The notes below the pieces were generated by a model. It was not told where the DNA came from. It worked only from the letters and a program-made list of their open reading frames with translations, and did not search any database. The translations under genes and the position numbers were made by a program. From positions 11,848,501-11,912,500 of the forward strand of contig BSBN01000140.1 of the NCBI GenBank assembly GCA_027924645.1: a stretch of 64,000 nt of DNA, written 5' to 3'. The stretch's first letter is position 1. The number at the start of each line of letters is the position of its first letter. Below are positions 47,256-58,858 of this stretch, in pieces. The DNA is from Cunninghamia lanceolata (taxonomy: Eukaryota > Streptophyta > Pinopsida > Cupressales > Cupressaceae).

Positions 47256-47420
47256 TGAATAACCAAACCTGTCAGGTTGCTTCCTGATTCATATGGACCT
47301 CCTCAAAAGCTGAGGTGGAAGTTCTTCTTCCTCTTCTAAACTTTTATAGCTAATGAAGCTCTCCTCATCATTAGTTCCAATAGGGTCTTTCGATTCAGTC
47401 TTCTTAGGGATAGTAGTAAA

Positions 47421-48400
47421 CTAACCCACATCCTGTTTCTTTTCTTTTTCTTCTGGTTGTAAAATAACAAGAGAAGGAGATACCTCTCTGAAAATAACAC
47501 TTCTGCTATACAACACTTTCTCAGCCATAAGATCCCAAAGCTTGTACCCTTTCACACTGACACCATAGCCAATGAAGATACAGTTAACTACCTTGTTCTC
47601 CAATTTTGACCTCTTCTCCTTAGGCACATGTGCATATTCCTCACAACCAAAAACATGAAGATGTCTCAACGAGGGCTTCTTACCAGACCACACCTCCATG
47701 GGTGTCTTATCAATGAGTGCTGAAGTAGGAGACCTGTTAATTAGGTAGCAAGCAATGGCTACAGCTTCAACCTAAAACTTTTGTTCAAAGCTAGCACGAC
47801 TAAGCATGCTCCTAGCCATCTCCATCAACATTTTGTTCATCCTCTCTACAACTCCATTTTACTATGGGGTGTATGGAGTTATCTTATGCCTTTCAATCCC
47901 ATGTTCTTTATAGAACTTATCAAACTATGTGGAATAAAACTCACCACCGTTATTAGTTCTCAAACACTTAATCTTTTTACTAGTCTGATTCTCAACAAAA
48001 GATTTAAACTCTTTGAACCGACTAAGGACTTCAGATTTACTTTTGAGAAAATAATCCCATGTCCTTTTACTGTAATCGTTAATGAAGGACACAAAATATA
48101 ATAATTTAGAAATTGAAGGAACATTCACAAGACCAAACACATCAAAATGAATAAGATCCAACACACCAGAAGACTTGTGAGAACTAGAGTAAAACTGAAC
48201 ACAGTTTTGCATTCCATATATACAATGTTCACAAAAATCAAACTTGAGATTACAATAATTTAACCCCTCAATGAGGTTTTTATTTTTCAAGGCTCTAAGA
48301 CCCTTCTCACCAATGTGAGTGGGTCTCTTATGCCACAACATTATCTTCTCAGTAGGAAGTTTCATTTCCAAAGCATGAGCACCCTTAGGTACCTAGAAAG
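47421..48400 (-). pseudogene. Integrase of element C
   Basis: HHCC region: LWHKRPTHIGEKGLRALKNK and FDFCEHCIYG. Core: LIHFDVFG, IKCLRTNNGGEFYS (second catalytic Asp is Asn) and TPYTP-stop-stop-NGVVERMNK, where TAG TAA replace the invariant Gln-Gln. After it come MEVWSGKKPSLRHLHVFGCE and KLENKVVNCIFIGYG. Confidence 0.9.
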
Positions 48401-48559
48401 CACTAGCATCAGAAGTTGAAGAAACACATCTCTTCACTTCTGGTTCCAATGGTGAGGATGAAGAATTTAAAGATCTTTTCTTTGAAACAAAAGAGCTATT
48501 GCACTTAACAATGTATGCATCCAGCTAAAACAAAGTACCTCTCTAAGTACCCTTAGCAA

Positions 48560-48880
48560 TCACCATAGCTCCTCTTGTCATCTTGCATCCTCCACTCGAG
48601 AAGACAACTTGTACACCTGCATCATTCAATTTACCTATAGAGAGCAGGTTTCATGCTAAACCAGGGATGTGCATCACCCCATTGATCCCCTTCACTCATC
48701 CATCAGGGAAGCGGATCAAGACTCTTCCACAACAAACTATCTTCAGGTGAGAGTCATCACCCAAGTACAGCTTCCAACCATTGAACTCTTCATACTTTGT
48801 AAACTAACCTCGATGTGAGGTCATGTGGAAGGAAGCATCAGAGTCAATCAACCACACATTTTCTAATGCATGGGTGGATA
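48560..48880 (-). pseudogene. Protease region of element C
   Basis: NVWLIDSDASFHMTSHRG, then a stop, FTKYEEFNGWKLYLGDDSHL, VLIRFPDG-stop-VKGINGVMHIPGLA. The active-site DSG is DSD here (48837-48845), a G-to-A type change that should abolish activity. Confidence 0.85.
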
Positions 48881-48959
48881 GGGTAGCAATAAAAGCATCA
48901 CCATCATCTTGTGATTTGTCAGAATCTAAATCAGAGGTATTCTTCTTCTTTTTCTTCTT

Positions 48960-49739
48960 TTCCTCCTTGCACTCCTTTTAGAAATGCCTAGTTTTACCAC
49001 AATTCCAACACACTGACTTGGACTTTCTAGGAGATTTGGATCTCCCATAAGATTTGGGTTTGCCCTTTTTATCTTTCTTGTCCTTCTTCCCTTTCTCTTT
49101 GGGTCTACCACAAACCACAAGAGCCTCCTTAGCCGATTCAGAAGACTTTCTCCACATTTCTTCAGATAACAATGAAGACACCACTTCATCCATCTTGAAG
49201 GTGGTTGTAGTACTCCCAATGGCCATGACAAGGTGGTCCTATGAGTCTAGTAAAGAACAAAGAAAGGTCATGCAACGATCCTCCTCCTCCATCTTCACAC
49301 CAACATAAGTCAATTGTGTAACTAACATGTTGAAGGCATTTAGGTGATCTGCAACTGATCCTCCATCTTCCATCCTTAGAGAATACATCTTCTTCCTTAG
49401 GAATAACGTGTTTACCAGGGATTTGGCCTGATAAACATCACCAAGTTTCTTCCATAGCTCTTACGCGGTCTTCTCTTCATGAACATTTAACATGATGGAA
49501 TCAGCTAAACAGAGTCTCAAAAGACACTTAGCTTTACTATCTTTGAGATCCCAATCTTCTTGTGCCATTGCCATTGGTTTTGTTCTGGAAATTGTTTCCC
49601 ATAGGTCTCTATCAACAAGCATGTCTTCCATTTTAAGTTTCCATAACTCAAAATTCTTGCCATTAAACTTTTCCAACTCTATTCTTCTAGATGTGCCTAC
49701 AACAAGATTGTAGAAAACTCTGCACATACTCCCACTCAA
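48960..49739 (-). pseudogene. gag: gag of element C
   Basis: LEKFNGKNFELWKLKMEDML, DLKDSKAKCLLRLCLADSIM, a stop at A-stop-ELWKKLGDVY, MEDGGSVADHLNAFNMLVTQ, KMDEVVSSLLSEEMWRKSSE, a Lys-rich stretch, and the knuckle CWNCGKTRHF-stop-KEC, whose TAA replaces Gln. The knuckle Gly is Arg. These are the usual parts of a Copia (UBN2-type) gag. Confidence 0.9.
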
Positions 49740-49793
49740 TCGAAGATTAACTTAAAAAACCCTTACCTAACAACTAGGATCAAAGGTGATCAA

Positions 49794-49806
49794 GCTCTGA
49801 TATCAA
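49794..49806 (-). promoter_or_regulatory. Primer-binding site of C, initiator-Met tRNA
   Basis: Minus strand TTGATATCAGAGC abuts the LTR; it matches TGGTATCAGAGC at all but one base. Confidence 0.75.
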
Positions 49807-49807
49807 C

Positions 49808-50820
49808 TGAAAGGAAGCAAGGTATATAGAACACACTTCCTACACCAATCTAATTAGGGGAATAGTATGCAAATTCTTTAAAATCCTTACAATTGCAGCA
49901 ATGTTAAACATATAACATAAATATTTCAGCAGCAACACAACACATAAATACAAGAGAGACACAAGATATATTGTGGAGAATTTTCAGGTGAAAAACCCCA
50001 CACTCTAAAACCTGCACAATGTATTATCAAAACAATGGTGTTTACAATACACTTGGAATGCAAGTTCTTCCAAGAATCTGCAAATGTCATTTCTAGAGTA
50101 ATTTTGGTAGCATAATAGTACTTGTATCAAGACTATGCAAACTACAACTCCAAACACTACATTATATAGAGTTATAAGGCAAAATTGAGAAGCCTCTAGA
50201 GATGTGTGTCCATCTTGGCCACATGGCCATTTACACACTCAAAGGACACTTGTCCAACATGTTTTCACCTTTCTTACATCACTTCCCAAGGTAGAGCACT
50301 CCAGGCTAAAAATAGGCAATGACATATGCTCTTACACATCTTACAACTGTCATAAAAATCTACAACATGAAAACACTTAATGTTGTAAGAGAATCTATCA
50401 TACATGACTAAAAAATAGCATATTCCTCTTACAACATGTCATAACCCAACTTGGGCACCCAAAGATGCCTTTTTCTCATGCAAAGATACTTTACGACACT
50501 TGTCTTCACTTGTCATAGGAATCTCTATACTTGGCTCTTACACGTCATAGATTCGGTCATACAAAATAACTCCTTCGTCATAGTCCAAGATGCCGACACA
50601 TGGCATATTAGTACCACCTCAAATAGGACACCCAAATCCACATGTGCTTGACTTGACCATCCAAAGAATATTCCAAGTAAGATGACATGTCACAATGCCA
50701 CTTCAAACTAAATGCCAAAACTGGATGTGCAAGTAAATACAAAATTGAGAAAATAAATAAATAAATAATCTAATAATCAATGCTAGGAATTGCAAGGTTG
50801 AGACACCTTTATTCCCAACA
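49808..50820 (-). repeat. 5' LTR of element C
   Basis: Minus-strand TGTTGGGAAT..CTTCCTTTCA; TATATAAT at 50168-50161 is a likely TATA box. It carries the GGAAAA..GGTGAAAAACCCC segment near 49975 with a short deletion relative to the other LTR. Confidence 0.95.
50161..50168 (-). promoter_or_regulatory. TATA box in 5' LTR of C
   Basis: CTCTATATAATG on the minus strand; counterpart at 44903-44910 in the 3' LTR. Confidence 0.5.
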
Positions 50821-51276
50821 TGAACCTTTCCCCTTTTTCAATGATGAATCTACACCCAACAATTGTAATGGCTCATTTAGCTCATTACTAAGAAGTACAA
50901 TTGACAACAATTTGGTTCCCTCAAGTGTATCAAGATTATTGAAATGAGCAATTATTTCCTTTGTAGTTTTATTTATTGACCTCCTAGTAGTATGTCTAGG
51001 TTGTTTAGCATAAAATTTCAATTCCTCTATATCCATTTCAAGTAAATGATCTAAATTTCTATAAGAATTTTTTCTCTTTGCCTGTTTAGCTAGAATCATA
51101 CGCTCATCCATGGTTGAAGGAAGCGATCCTAACCCCTCTCCAACATCCATTGTTTGGACTTGGGCCTTGTCTAGGCTAACATCAACTATGTGTTCTTCAG
51201 CTTCGTTTGCTCCACTATCTAAATTTGGGTCAACTTTAGTTTTTGTATGTTGAGCCCATGTACACACAAAATTCAT
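50821..51276 (-). pseudogene. Transposase-like gene, N-terminal coding part
   Basis: An open frame from ATG at 51276 runs into the right target site of element C. It has TKVDPNLDSGANEAEEHIVD, MDERMILAKQAKRKNSYRNL, MDIEELKFYAKQPRHTTRRS and SNELNEPLQLLGVDSSLKKG. The acidic and basic composition could be a linker or DNA-binding part; no known domain is recognised. The true 5' end may be an upstream exon. Confidence 0.6.
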
Positions 51277-52309
51277 ATATAATTATACAAGAGAAAAATT
51301 TAGAATATTTAATTTAAATAATAATCTCTCAAAACATCACACATCAAGGAAATACATATTAAAGAAAACTTATAATTTAACTAAGTCTTGATATATTTTA
51401 AAGAGCCTCCATATCAAATTACTATAAATTAATATGTAGATGTAATAACTGATATTTATGACCGCATGTGATATATATCCTCATGCACAAATGACAAATA
51501 TGAGTAATATGTAGGTAGTTTTACCATTTAGGATAAGTGTGTAAGCACAAATATTCAACTAAGATGTACAATTTGATATATGAAATCTCCTATAAGGGTG
51601 ATTGCCCTCAATATGGACTGTACATATGGTAAGATAGCTCTAGACTTGGATGATTTAACAAAGTACAATCCTTTATTGGAATATATAATCAAAATTAAAT
51701 AAGAACACTTGTAAAGAAAAGATAGGGCTTATATATAAGTAGCAACATAATGTAACATAATAAGCCTAAGATTAAAGCGAAGAGAAACCCCACCATGGTT
51801 TCAAGGTAGTGAAGTTCATTAAGCTCAATGAATTCAAGGAAAATCAACTAAAATAAAATAAATAGAGCTCTCCAAGTTAGTGCAACAAGTACTATCATCT
51901 CCATTCAAGACAAGCACAAGAAGAATTTTCCTATACAATTTTTTCTAGAGTTAACTAATGAAAAGAAAGATGAGACTAATTTTAAAGACTAACATTTGGC
52001 TCTAAATGGAGAAGCTTACAAGATAATTAATCTAGTAGCTAAGTTAGAGGTTCAACTATAAAATATGGTGATAAAATCTATGCTAGCACAAGCAAAAGGT
52101 TCCTTTGGTAATGTTTGGATTAGAAACATGGCACAATTCCTAGGTTTACTAACACATACCCACTTGTTAAAAATAGAGGTGAGAAAAATAGTATAAAAGG
52201 AAGAAGAGAGAGAAGGTTGGAGAGAGGAAGATGGATATGGAGAGTTAGAGAGGGAGAGAGATAGCTAGGGAGGGAGCGAGGGAGAGGTAGAGGTAAAAAA
52301 GAGTGGACA

Positions 52310-52312
<3 letters not shown>

Positions 52313-52350
<38 letters not shown>
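52313..52350. repeat. (GA)n microsatellite
   Basis: About 19 uninterrupted GA units at the end of a 150-base purine-rich stretch. Confidence 0.95.
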
Positions 52351-52352
<2 letters not shown>

Positions 52353-52561
52353 ATATCTAGGTAGATGGGTGGGGATTATAGCCAAGAATGAGGAATGACT
52401 TAAACTAAATGATATCCTAGTTACATGAAATCAATGTGTGTATATTTAAGCATAAATCAAGTGACATAGATTAAATGACATCCTACTACATGAAATCAAT
52501 GTGTATATATTTAATCATAAATCAAATGACCTAGATTAAATAGAAAAGAAAAGATGCATAC

Positions 52562-52666
52562 CTTTTTTTAGTTTATAATATTTTTGCAATCTTCATTTAA
52601 TATTTGTGTATTTTTTGTGGAATGCTTTTGTGCACTCTTATCTTGTCTTGACTTTTGGTTTCCCAT
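52562..52666 (-). other. Candidate upstream exon of the transposase-like gene
   Basis: ATG at 52666-52664 gives MGNQKSRQDKSAQKHSTKNT and QILNEDCKNIIN, then an in-frame TAA just before an AAAAAAG/GTATGC donor. Basic and hydrophilic. Linked to the gene only by strand and splice motif. Confidence 0.25.
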
Positions 52667-55600
52667 CTCCTTCTTTGTAAAATATGACTTGAAAATTCTT
52701 CTCTCAAAGATTTTCTCCTCCCTTGTAGAAAAAAAATATGAATTTATCTTGTTATATATTGATTTAAAAAAATGAAAAAAAATTCCTATTTATATGCAAT
52801 AGGAAAAAATTAAAATAATTAAAAAAATGTTAGCTGTACCTTTGAATGAAGCTTAGCCATTAAAAAATTAATATTTTTTAATTCAAGGGACCTTCGTTCA
52901 AAGGTAGTTGTTGCGACGTTGTTCGCACCATGTTTGGGTCTTCGAACAAAGGCCAATCCACTTTGAATGAAGGACATCACCTACCTTCATTTGAAGGGGT
53001 CTTTGAACGAAGACCCTTATTAGTCACCTTCCTTCCTCCCCTTGCAATTTTCTACAAAATTTGGCTTTCAAAGCCTAGGTTGAAGGTCCAAATGGAATCA
53101 CCTTGTCAAACCAAGTTGGAGGATCGTAGTCCTTGAAACGATCTTTCCAAAAAGTATAGTTTTGATATATTTTGATTTTATTATGATTTTTTTTAGTTTT
53201 ACTAAACATAGGTTTTTCACTGAACATCAAGTTCTCTGTTCTACATGTGTAAAATTAGTAAATAAGTGAAAAAAAATATGAAAAATATCTATGCCCTAGG
53301 TATTGATGTCCTTGTTTCAACAAAAAAAATAAAATTTATACATATAGAAAACATTATGTTGGACGGAATACACCTATGTCTAAATTATAATTGGTTTGAC
53401 TTCAAAACTTAATTAAAAATAAATTCAACAAAACATTATGAAACCAAATGCATCCTATAGATATTGGTGTTACCAATCTAAATTCAAAAGAATCAGAATT
53501 TTATCCTTTGTAGAAAAAACGTTATGTGTGATAGAATACACATCACTTTAAAAAAATGTTGTTTACTTGTTACTAAATTATGTTCACACCTAATTTAGCA
53601 AGGCATGTGTTGCAGTTGTCACAAAAGGGATAACATAAATTTTTTTAAGTGTACGATCAATCAATTGAGTGTATGAAATCTTGGATAATGTGACAGTCCA
53701 ATCAGAACTGTCAAACCATCCTGACAAGTGAAGTTTTATCCAAATGACAAGAGATTAGACATCCAATGAAATACAGGTATCTAACTAGCTTTATCTTTTA
53801 GTTATGGTGTGGTTCAAATATTCAAATATCACAATTCAGTGTGAAGGAAAGGTATTTACAAACTATCTTTTCATTATCATGTTTTAAATATATGTTTCAA
53901 ATCAGTTTCAGTTCTTCTATCCTATGCACTTAATTTAGAAAACATACATAAATAGTTTGCATAAGGTAAAATAACTAATCATATTTAAAGACATGTTTAA
54001 ATGTGTCCCACACAAGCCGTGGGAGTGACTAAACTGAGCAATGCAAACATTGTACAAGCTATACATCTATGGATAAAAGGGAAATGTGTGAGGCCTACCT
54101 TTTTCATTCCCGTACATTTGACTATTTACTTTACTATTGCTGATACATTTAGACTTGTGGGACTGTTGATCCTGAATTCCCAAACTATTAAACTTTATGA
54201 TGTTATAGGAAAACTAATTGGGTGATGTTAGATAGAGATTTGTTATGTGATTCAATCTTGGGAATGGATGTTTGAAATGCAGAATTTAGAATCTAATTGT
54301 GATGTGACTTCCTTAATGCTTAAGTGAACTTGTGATATTTTATGCGAGTGCATGTTTTTAATTTGCTTCAGCTATTATATATACATATGTGGAATTAACT
54401 TTGCAATTGAGTGTGCAGGTTTTCTAACAAGCCACAGAAATTGGAGATCAGTCCACACTTAATGTTGTTATCCCCTGTGAAGCCGATCTAGTTCCATGAG
54501 GAACCAAGATCAATTCTATGTATGATGAAATTCTATAATGTGATATGCATGTTGTTAATTAGGCTAAGTCTACCCCTCTTTTAATTTGAATTATAAATGG
54601 TGTTGTATGAAATTTGTCTTGAAATTTTATTTTTTAAAATTTTAAATTTGGAGACTCTTTTCATGTGCTTTAACTTGACCCTGGGTGCTCTAACTAGGCT
54701 AAACTTGACCCTGGGTTGTACCCCTTGGGTCTAGGGACCTTTTTGACTTGGGTAACCCTTGGTAAACCTCCATATGGTCACCTTAACTTCACCCTGAAGT
54801 TAAGTGACGAAATTGGAGGCATGGGAGGGGGAGGATGAATGGGTACAACACTCAACCCCATCCCTTTTCACTTCCCAAGGTTGGAGATGTCTCCAAGACC
54901 CACCAATGGTGGAGGACTTGACTCCAAGTCTCTCTCCCAATTGGTGAGGGTACCCTTGGAGTTGTGTGGTTCCTCTTGAGAGGAAAGGAAGGGGACACAT
55001 GTGTCACCCATTCCCTCTTAAGCTCCACTTTTCTCTCCCACATGTTTGAGAGAGGACAAGTGGTAAGGGGTGAGGGAGACTTGGGGATGGGTGAGTGACA
55101 TGTGTCAACACCCATCCCATGGGTCTTGCTTGTAGTGGGGAGGACAAGTGAGGAGGTGACAAGTGTCACCTCCCCATTCCTCTAAGCTCATGGGTTGAGC
55201 TTATTTCAATTCCACTTGGGAGAAGGTGAGTGGTTGTTGAATTTTTGGGAATTTTAATTGTTTGAATTAGAATTTGGGGAAAAAGATAGAGAGAGTTTTG
55301 TGGCTTATGTTGGAGGGGGATTCAGAGAAGCTCCACATCAACTTTCTTCCATAATTGGTCTTTTAAAGGTTGGTTTTCAAGGCTAAGACCTTCCTTTTGT
55401 ATTTTAGTTTGCTTAAATGATGCATATGTGTGTGATTTATTTTCTTGAGTTTTATTGTTATTGTGGGGAATTTTTTTTGGGTGTTGTAAGAGCCTCTCCC
55501 ACTTGGGAGAAGATGCTCAACAAGTGTGGGGTAGGGGAGGAGTGATCCTCCTTAGGGTCATTACCTTGTTTTTGTGGTGTTGTAAGCCTTGAGGGCAATA

Positions 55601-56567
55601 TATGTGATTTTGAGCATTATGAGACATGGCTTGAGAGCCAAAATATGGAAACTTTTAGAAAGTTTGTTAAATGTGTTGGCTTGAGGCCATAAGAGAAATT
55701 TATATTGGGATATTTTGTAGGAGTGGCATTCTTTAGTTGAGTGTGTCTACTCCCCTACCCCTTTGAACTCACCCTGGTTGAGTTCATGTGTTGTGATTAT
55801 CCATGGGTGTAAAATTGTGTTTTTGGTTGTTTGGAATGCCTTGTTGTGAAGTGGAATTGAGTTCCCTAGGTGTGTGGATGACCTCCCTAGCTTGGGGGTG
55901 ACCCTCTTGCAGGGCTATGGTAGCGAGGAGAGCAAGATGTGTGGTTTTCTTTCCCCTTGTTGTGATATGCAGGTTCATTGGAGCTAAGTGTGAAGTTGGA
56001 GAAACGCCTTGTTCTTGAAGTTAATATTTTATTTTCCTTTACTCTTTAAGCTCTTGAGAGAGAGCTTGGCCTTCTTAGGAGATTTTACCATTTGTTAGTT
56101 ATCAAAGTTGAGAACTTGGTTCTCTCTTTTGTTGTAAAATTTATATTTTCTCAAGTTGTGTATAAGCCATTCTCATTGTATTGAAAGTTATAATTTGTAG
56201 AATTAATTCTTATTCTTCAAGAGGTTGATTGAAGAAAATTTGTTTTATAGGTTAATTCATTTCCATGTAAATTTTAGCATTTGCCAATTAGAAGAGTTGT
56301 GGTTTTTAACTTTGAGACAAAATAGAAATTTGTATCTTGTTATTATGAAAGAAAGAAAATTAGTTATTGTATGAATTAGAAGCATCTAATTATTGTATTT
56401 ATTCCTTCCTTTAAAAATGTACAAATATTAATCATGCAAATGAATATACTTGTTAGAAAAATGAGTTCTTGTTTATAGAGATTTGATAAAAGAATATATA
56501 TAGATATACATCTTTATGTATTTGATTTATAGAGAAAATTTATAAGTGTTTTAGAAAGAGGGTTATA

Positions 56568-56570
<3 letters not shown>

Positions 56571-56625
<55 letters not shown>

Positions 56626-56680
56626 GATATATACATATATATATATACATATATATACAATTATCTATATATATATATCA
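56571..56680. repeat. (TA)n microsatellite
   Basis: Long interrupted AT dinucleotide tract inside the E LTR. A second lies at 57469-57640 with an (AC)n run at 57527-57544. Confidence 0.95.
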
Positions 56681-57543
56681 TGTGTATTTGGTAGAATGTA
56701 TTAAGTTACTCTTGGAGATAAATTGATTTTTTTATTATTCTGCCAAATAGAATAAATTGACTGTATTTAATATATATATATATATATATTTTGTATATAT
56801 ATTTTAAAATTCATAAACTATGAATTTAAACTAAAAATTGTGATTGCTGTGTATATTCCTAAATATATATATATTGAATAAACTTAAATTAAAACAGAAT
56901 ATTAATAAATATAAATTCTGAAGGGACTGTATTTCTTTTAACAGTTGCATTTTTTTTGAGAGACAGATTACAATGAAATAATTAGTGGGGGGGTTCAAAC
57001 CCCCCCACCTCTGAACCTTTGTTTTTGGGTGTGGGGAGCGGGACTAAGCCCCCACCCACACCCCATCATATGGGATGTGGGTGGGGGCTTTGTCCCCCTT
57101 CCCACACTCCCCTCTACGCTTAAACCCCCATGGCCTCTGTGAATTCTGCCCTCTGCCTTCCCTCCAATCCACAGCGCCCCTCTCTGTATGCTCCACTGGT
57201 TGCTCCACCCTGCGGCCACTCTTTACCTCCACCACTGATGCTGCCTTAGCAGCACCTCTGCCTCCTCAGTGCTGCCGCCAGCACTGTGACCACCACTCTT
57301 CTCATAGTGCTGCCCCTCTTAGCGTCGTTGCCACCAGGCCTCTCCTCTATACACCCTGCCAACAAATCAAAACAAACAAAAATATTTAGGGTTCTGCCAA
57401 TGGAAACAAAACAAAAATATATTTAGGGAGCATCTTTATAAATGAAAACAAAAATAAATAAATAAAAAAATATATATATATATATATATTTATTAAAAGG
57501 AATTCTAGTGTATAAACATAATAAGAACACACACACACACACA

Positions 57544-57625
<82 letters not shown>

Positions 57626-58023
57626 TGTATATATGCCATCATATGCATTTCATATGTGGCCACTATTACAACCTGAAAACAAAACCAAGAAAACAAGGAA
57701 TGAGAAAATGAGAGAGAAAAAGAGAAAGAAATATAAAAGTGAAAACAAAGAGGAGAAAATGCATGAGTTTCAAAAATAGGGCTAGGGTATTTGACATGAA
57801 GAAAATAATATTTTATTGTTGGAGGAATTCAGGGCTAAGAGTATTAATTAAAATTTAATATTCCTTTAATCATGATTGGGCAATTTAATTATCAAAATTA
57901 ATTTAAATGTTGATTTAAAACCTAGATTGGAAACCTAGTAAACCTATTTAAGAGAAATATGTTTTCGTGATCTGATCTACCAAGAAATTAGGAATAATGT
58001 AAATGATACAAAGATAACTCTGA

Positions 58024-58226
58024 TTGATCAAAAACGTGAAGGAGAACAAATTAATCAGACTTTGTTGAAAAATGTTTTAAATTATAGAAAACGTGAAGGA
58101 GAACAAATTGATCGGACTTTGTTGAAAAATAGTTTAAATTATAGAAAGCATGAAGGAGAACAAATTAATCTTAAATTGTAGAAAACGTGAAGGAGAACAA
58201 ATGATCGGACTTTGTTGAAAAATGTT
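58024..58226 (+). repeat. Tandem repeat, about 57-bp unit, 4 copies
   Basis: AAACGTGAAGGAGAACAAAT then TGATCGGACTTTGTTGAAAA with a TTTAAATTATAG spacer. The third copy is truncated to about 37 bases. It lies near the 3' end of the 5' LTR. Confidence 0.9.
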
Positions 58227-58765
58227 CAATTAACTTAATCAACTATATTGCCAATGCAACTAGTGTTTAGTACAATAAACCCTATTCATGCCCATGAGGC
58301 ATTATGCTGTCAAATTTTCCCATAATTTAGGGTTTAGATAGGTTAGTGAAGTTTAACCCTGTTTGGGATTATAATATGGTTTTCGCCAAGTATGGTCATT
58401 TGATTTTGGTATTTTATCATCCTCTCATGCATTTGATTTTTGGCTACTGATTTTGACTTACGTCAAAATCCCTTCATTCACATAAGTTGACTTAGGGTTA
58501 CGATCGTTAATCCTAACCCTATTGGCGATGTTAAACGAGTTGCAATGACCCCCTAGTTGGCCTTCATTATGATTCATATGCGCATGTGAATGCATTAACC
58601 CGCATTCAACTATTTTGTTTACACCTTAAGCATATGCCACCGAGAACACTTTTTGATATTTCATGTCATGACCACATGATATTTCATGTCATGGCCACAT
58701 GATAAAAGTGGACATGACATGTGTGATGCATGTCGTGATCGCATGGGAAATGTGGGCATGACATT

Positions 58766-58777
58766 TGGTATCAGAGC
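58766..58777 (+). promoter_or_regulatory. Primer-binding site of E, initiator-Met tRNA
   Basis: TGGTATCAGAGC, exact match to the common plant PBS, two bases after the LTR end. Confidence 0.9.
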
Positions 58778-58858
58778 CCAAGTTTAAACACTGGATGTAT
58801 TTGGGCACATTATTTATTCCGAAACTTTGATTAATTAGTGCCTACCTTGTTTTGTAGG

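Larger units (their letters stand above)
44547..50820 (-). mobile_element. Element C: Ty1/Copia retrotransposon, complete, 6.27 kb
   Basis: LTRs 44547-45581 (3' LTR, 1035 bases) and 49808-50820 (5' LTR, 1013 bases) flank gag, protease, integrase, RT and RNase H in the Copia order. Target duplication is CGAAC (44542-44546) and TGAAC (50821-50825). The gag and protease style (WLIDSxASFHMTSHR) suggests a Tork-like lineage. It sits in an exon of the transposase-like gene, same strand. Stops throughout. Confidence 0.95.
42001..51276 (-). pseudogene. DDE-transposase-like gene with introns, split by element C
   Basis: Overall span of a minus-strand gene reading from 51276 down to about 42001; parts are listed separately. 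From N to C it has a charged N-terminal part, a Cys/His segment (FESLRPYYVKTNKVFETCCR, YHIEFNLYYQVF), a core with VVDFAENYSF, FVWSDGCESQFKSS and WSFFESEHGKGERDGAGAC, then a Cys-rich part (RNYSCFCYECMLGDCENC) and small C-terminal exons. Acidic residues at D 43561-43563, D 43279-43281, E 43176-43184 and D 43155-43157 have the spacing and context of an RNase H-fold transposase core. From memory, uncharacterised proteins with DFAENY.., SDGC..QYK and GKGxxDG occur in many eukaryotic genomes. I cannot name the superfamily. Stops and one frameshift show decay. Confidence 0.65.
51277..54081. other. Region upstream of the transposase-like gene
   Basis: No intact gene. It has a purine-rich tract and (GA)n at 52313-52350, a cluster of CTTTGAATGAAG-type motifs at 52839-53020, and a possible short minus-strand exon at 52562-52666. 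The part 53100-54081 is AT-rich with nothing recognised. Confidence 0.45.
54087..58763 (+). repeat. 5' LTR of element E, 4.7 kb
   Basis: Begins TGTGAGGCCTACC, ends ..GGGCATGACA. It holds (TA)n tracts at 56571-56680 and 57469-57640, a C-rich block (57000-57350) and a tandem repeat (58024-58226). No coding frame in it is convincing. Confidence 0.88.

Noticed and set aside
54800..55169. Minus-strand frames in the E LTR
   Set aside because: No domain, overlapping in several frames, inside an LTR.
57505..57711. Ile/Tyr repeat frames on both strands
   Set aside because: Translations of a (TA)n microsatellite.
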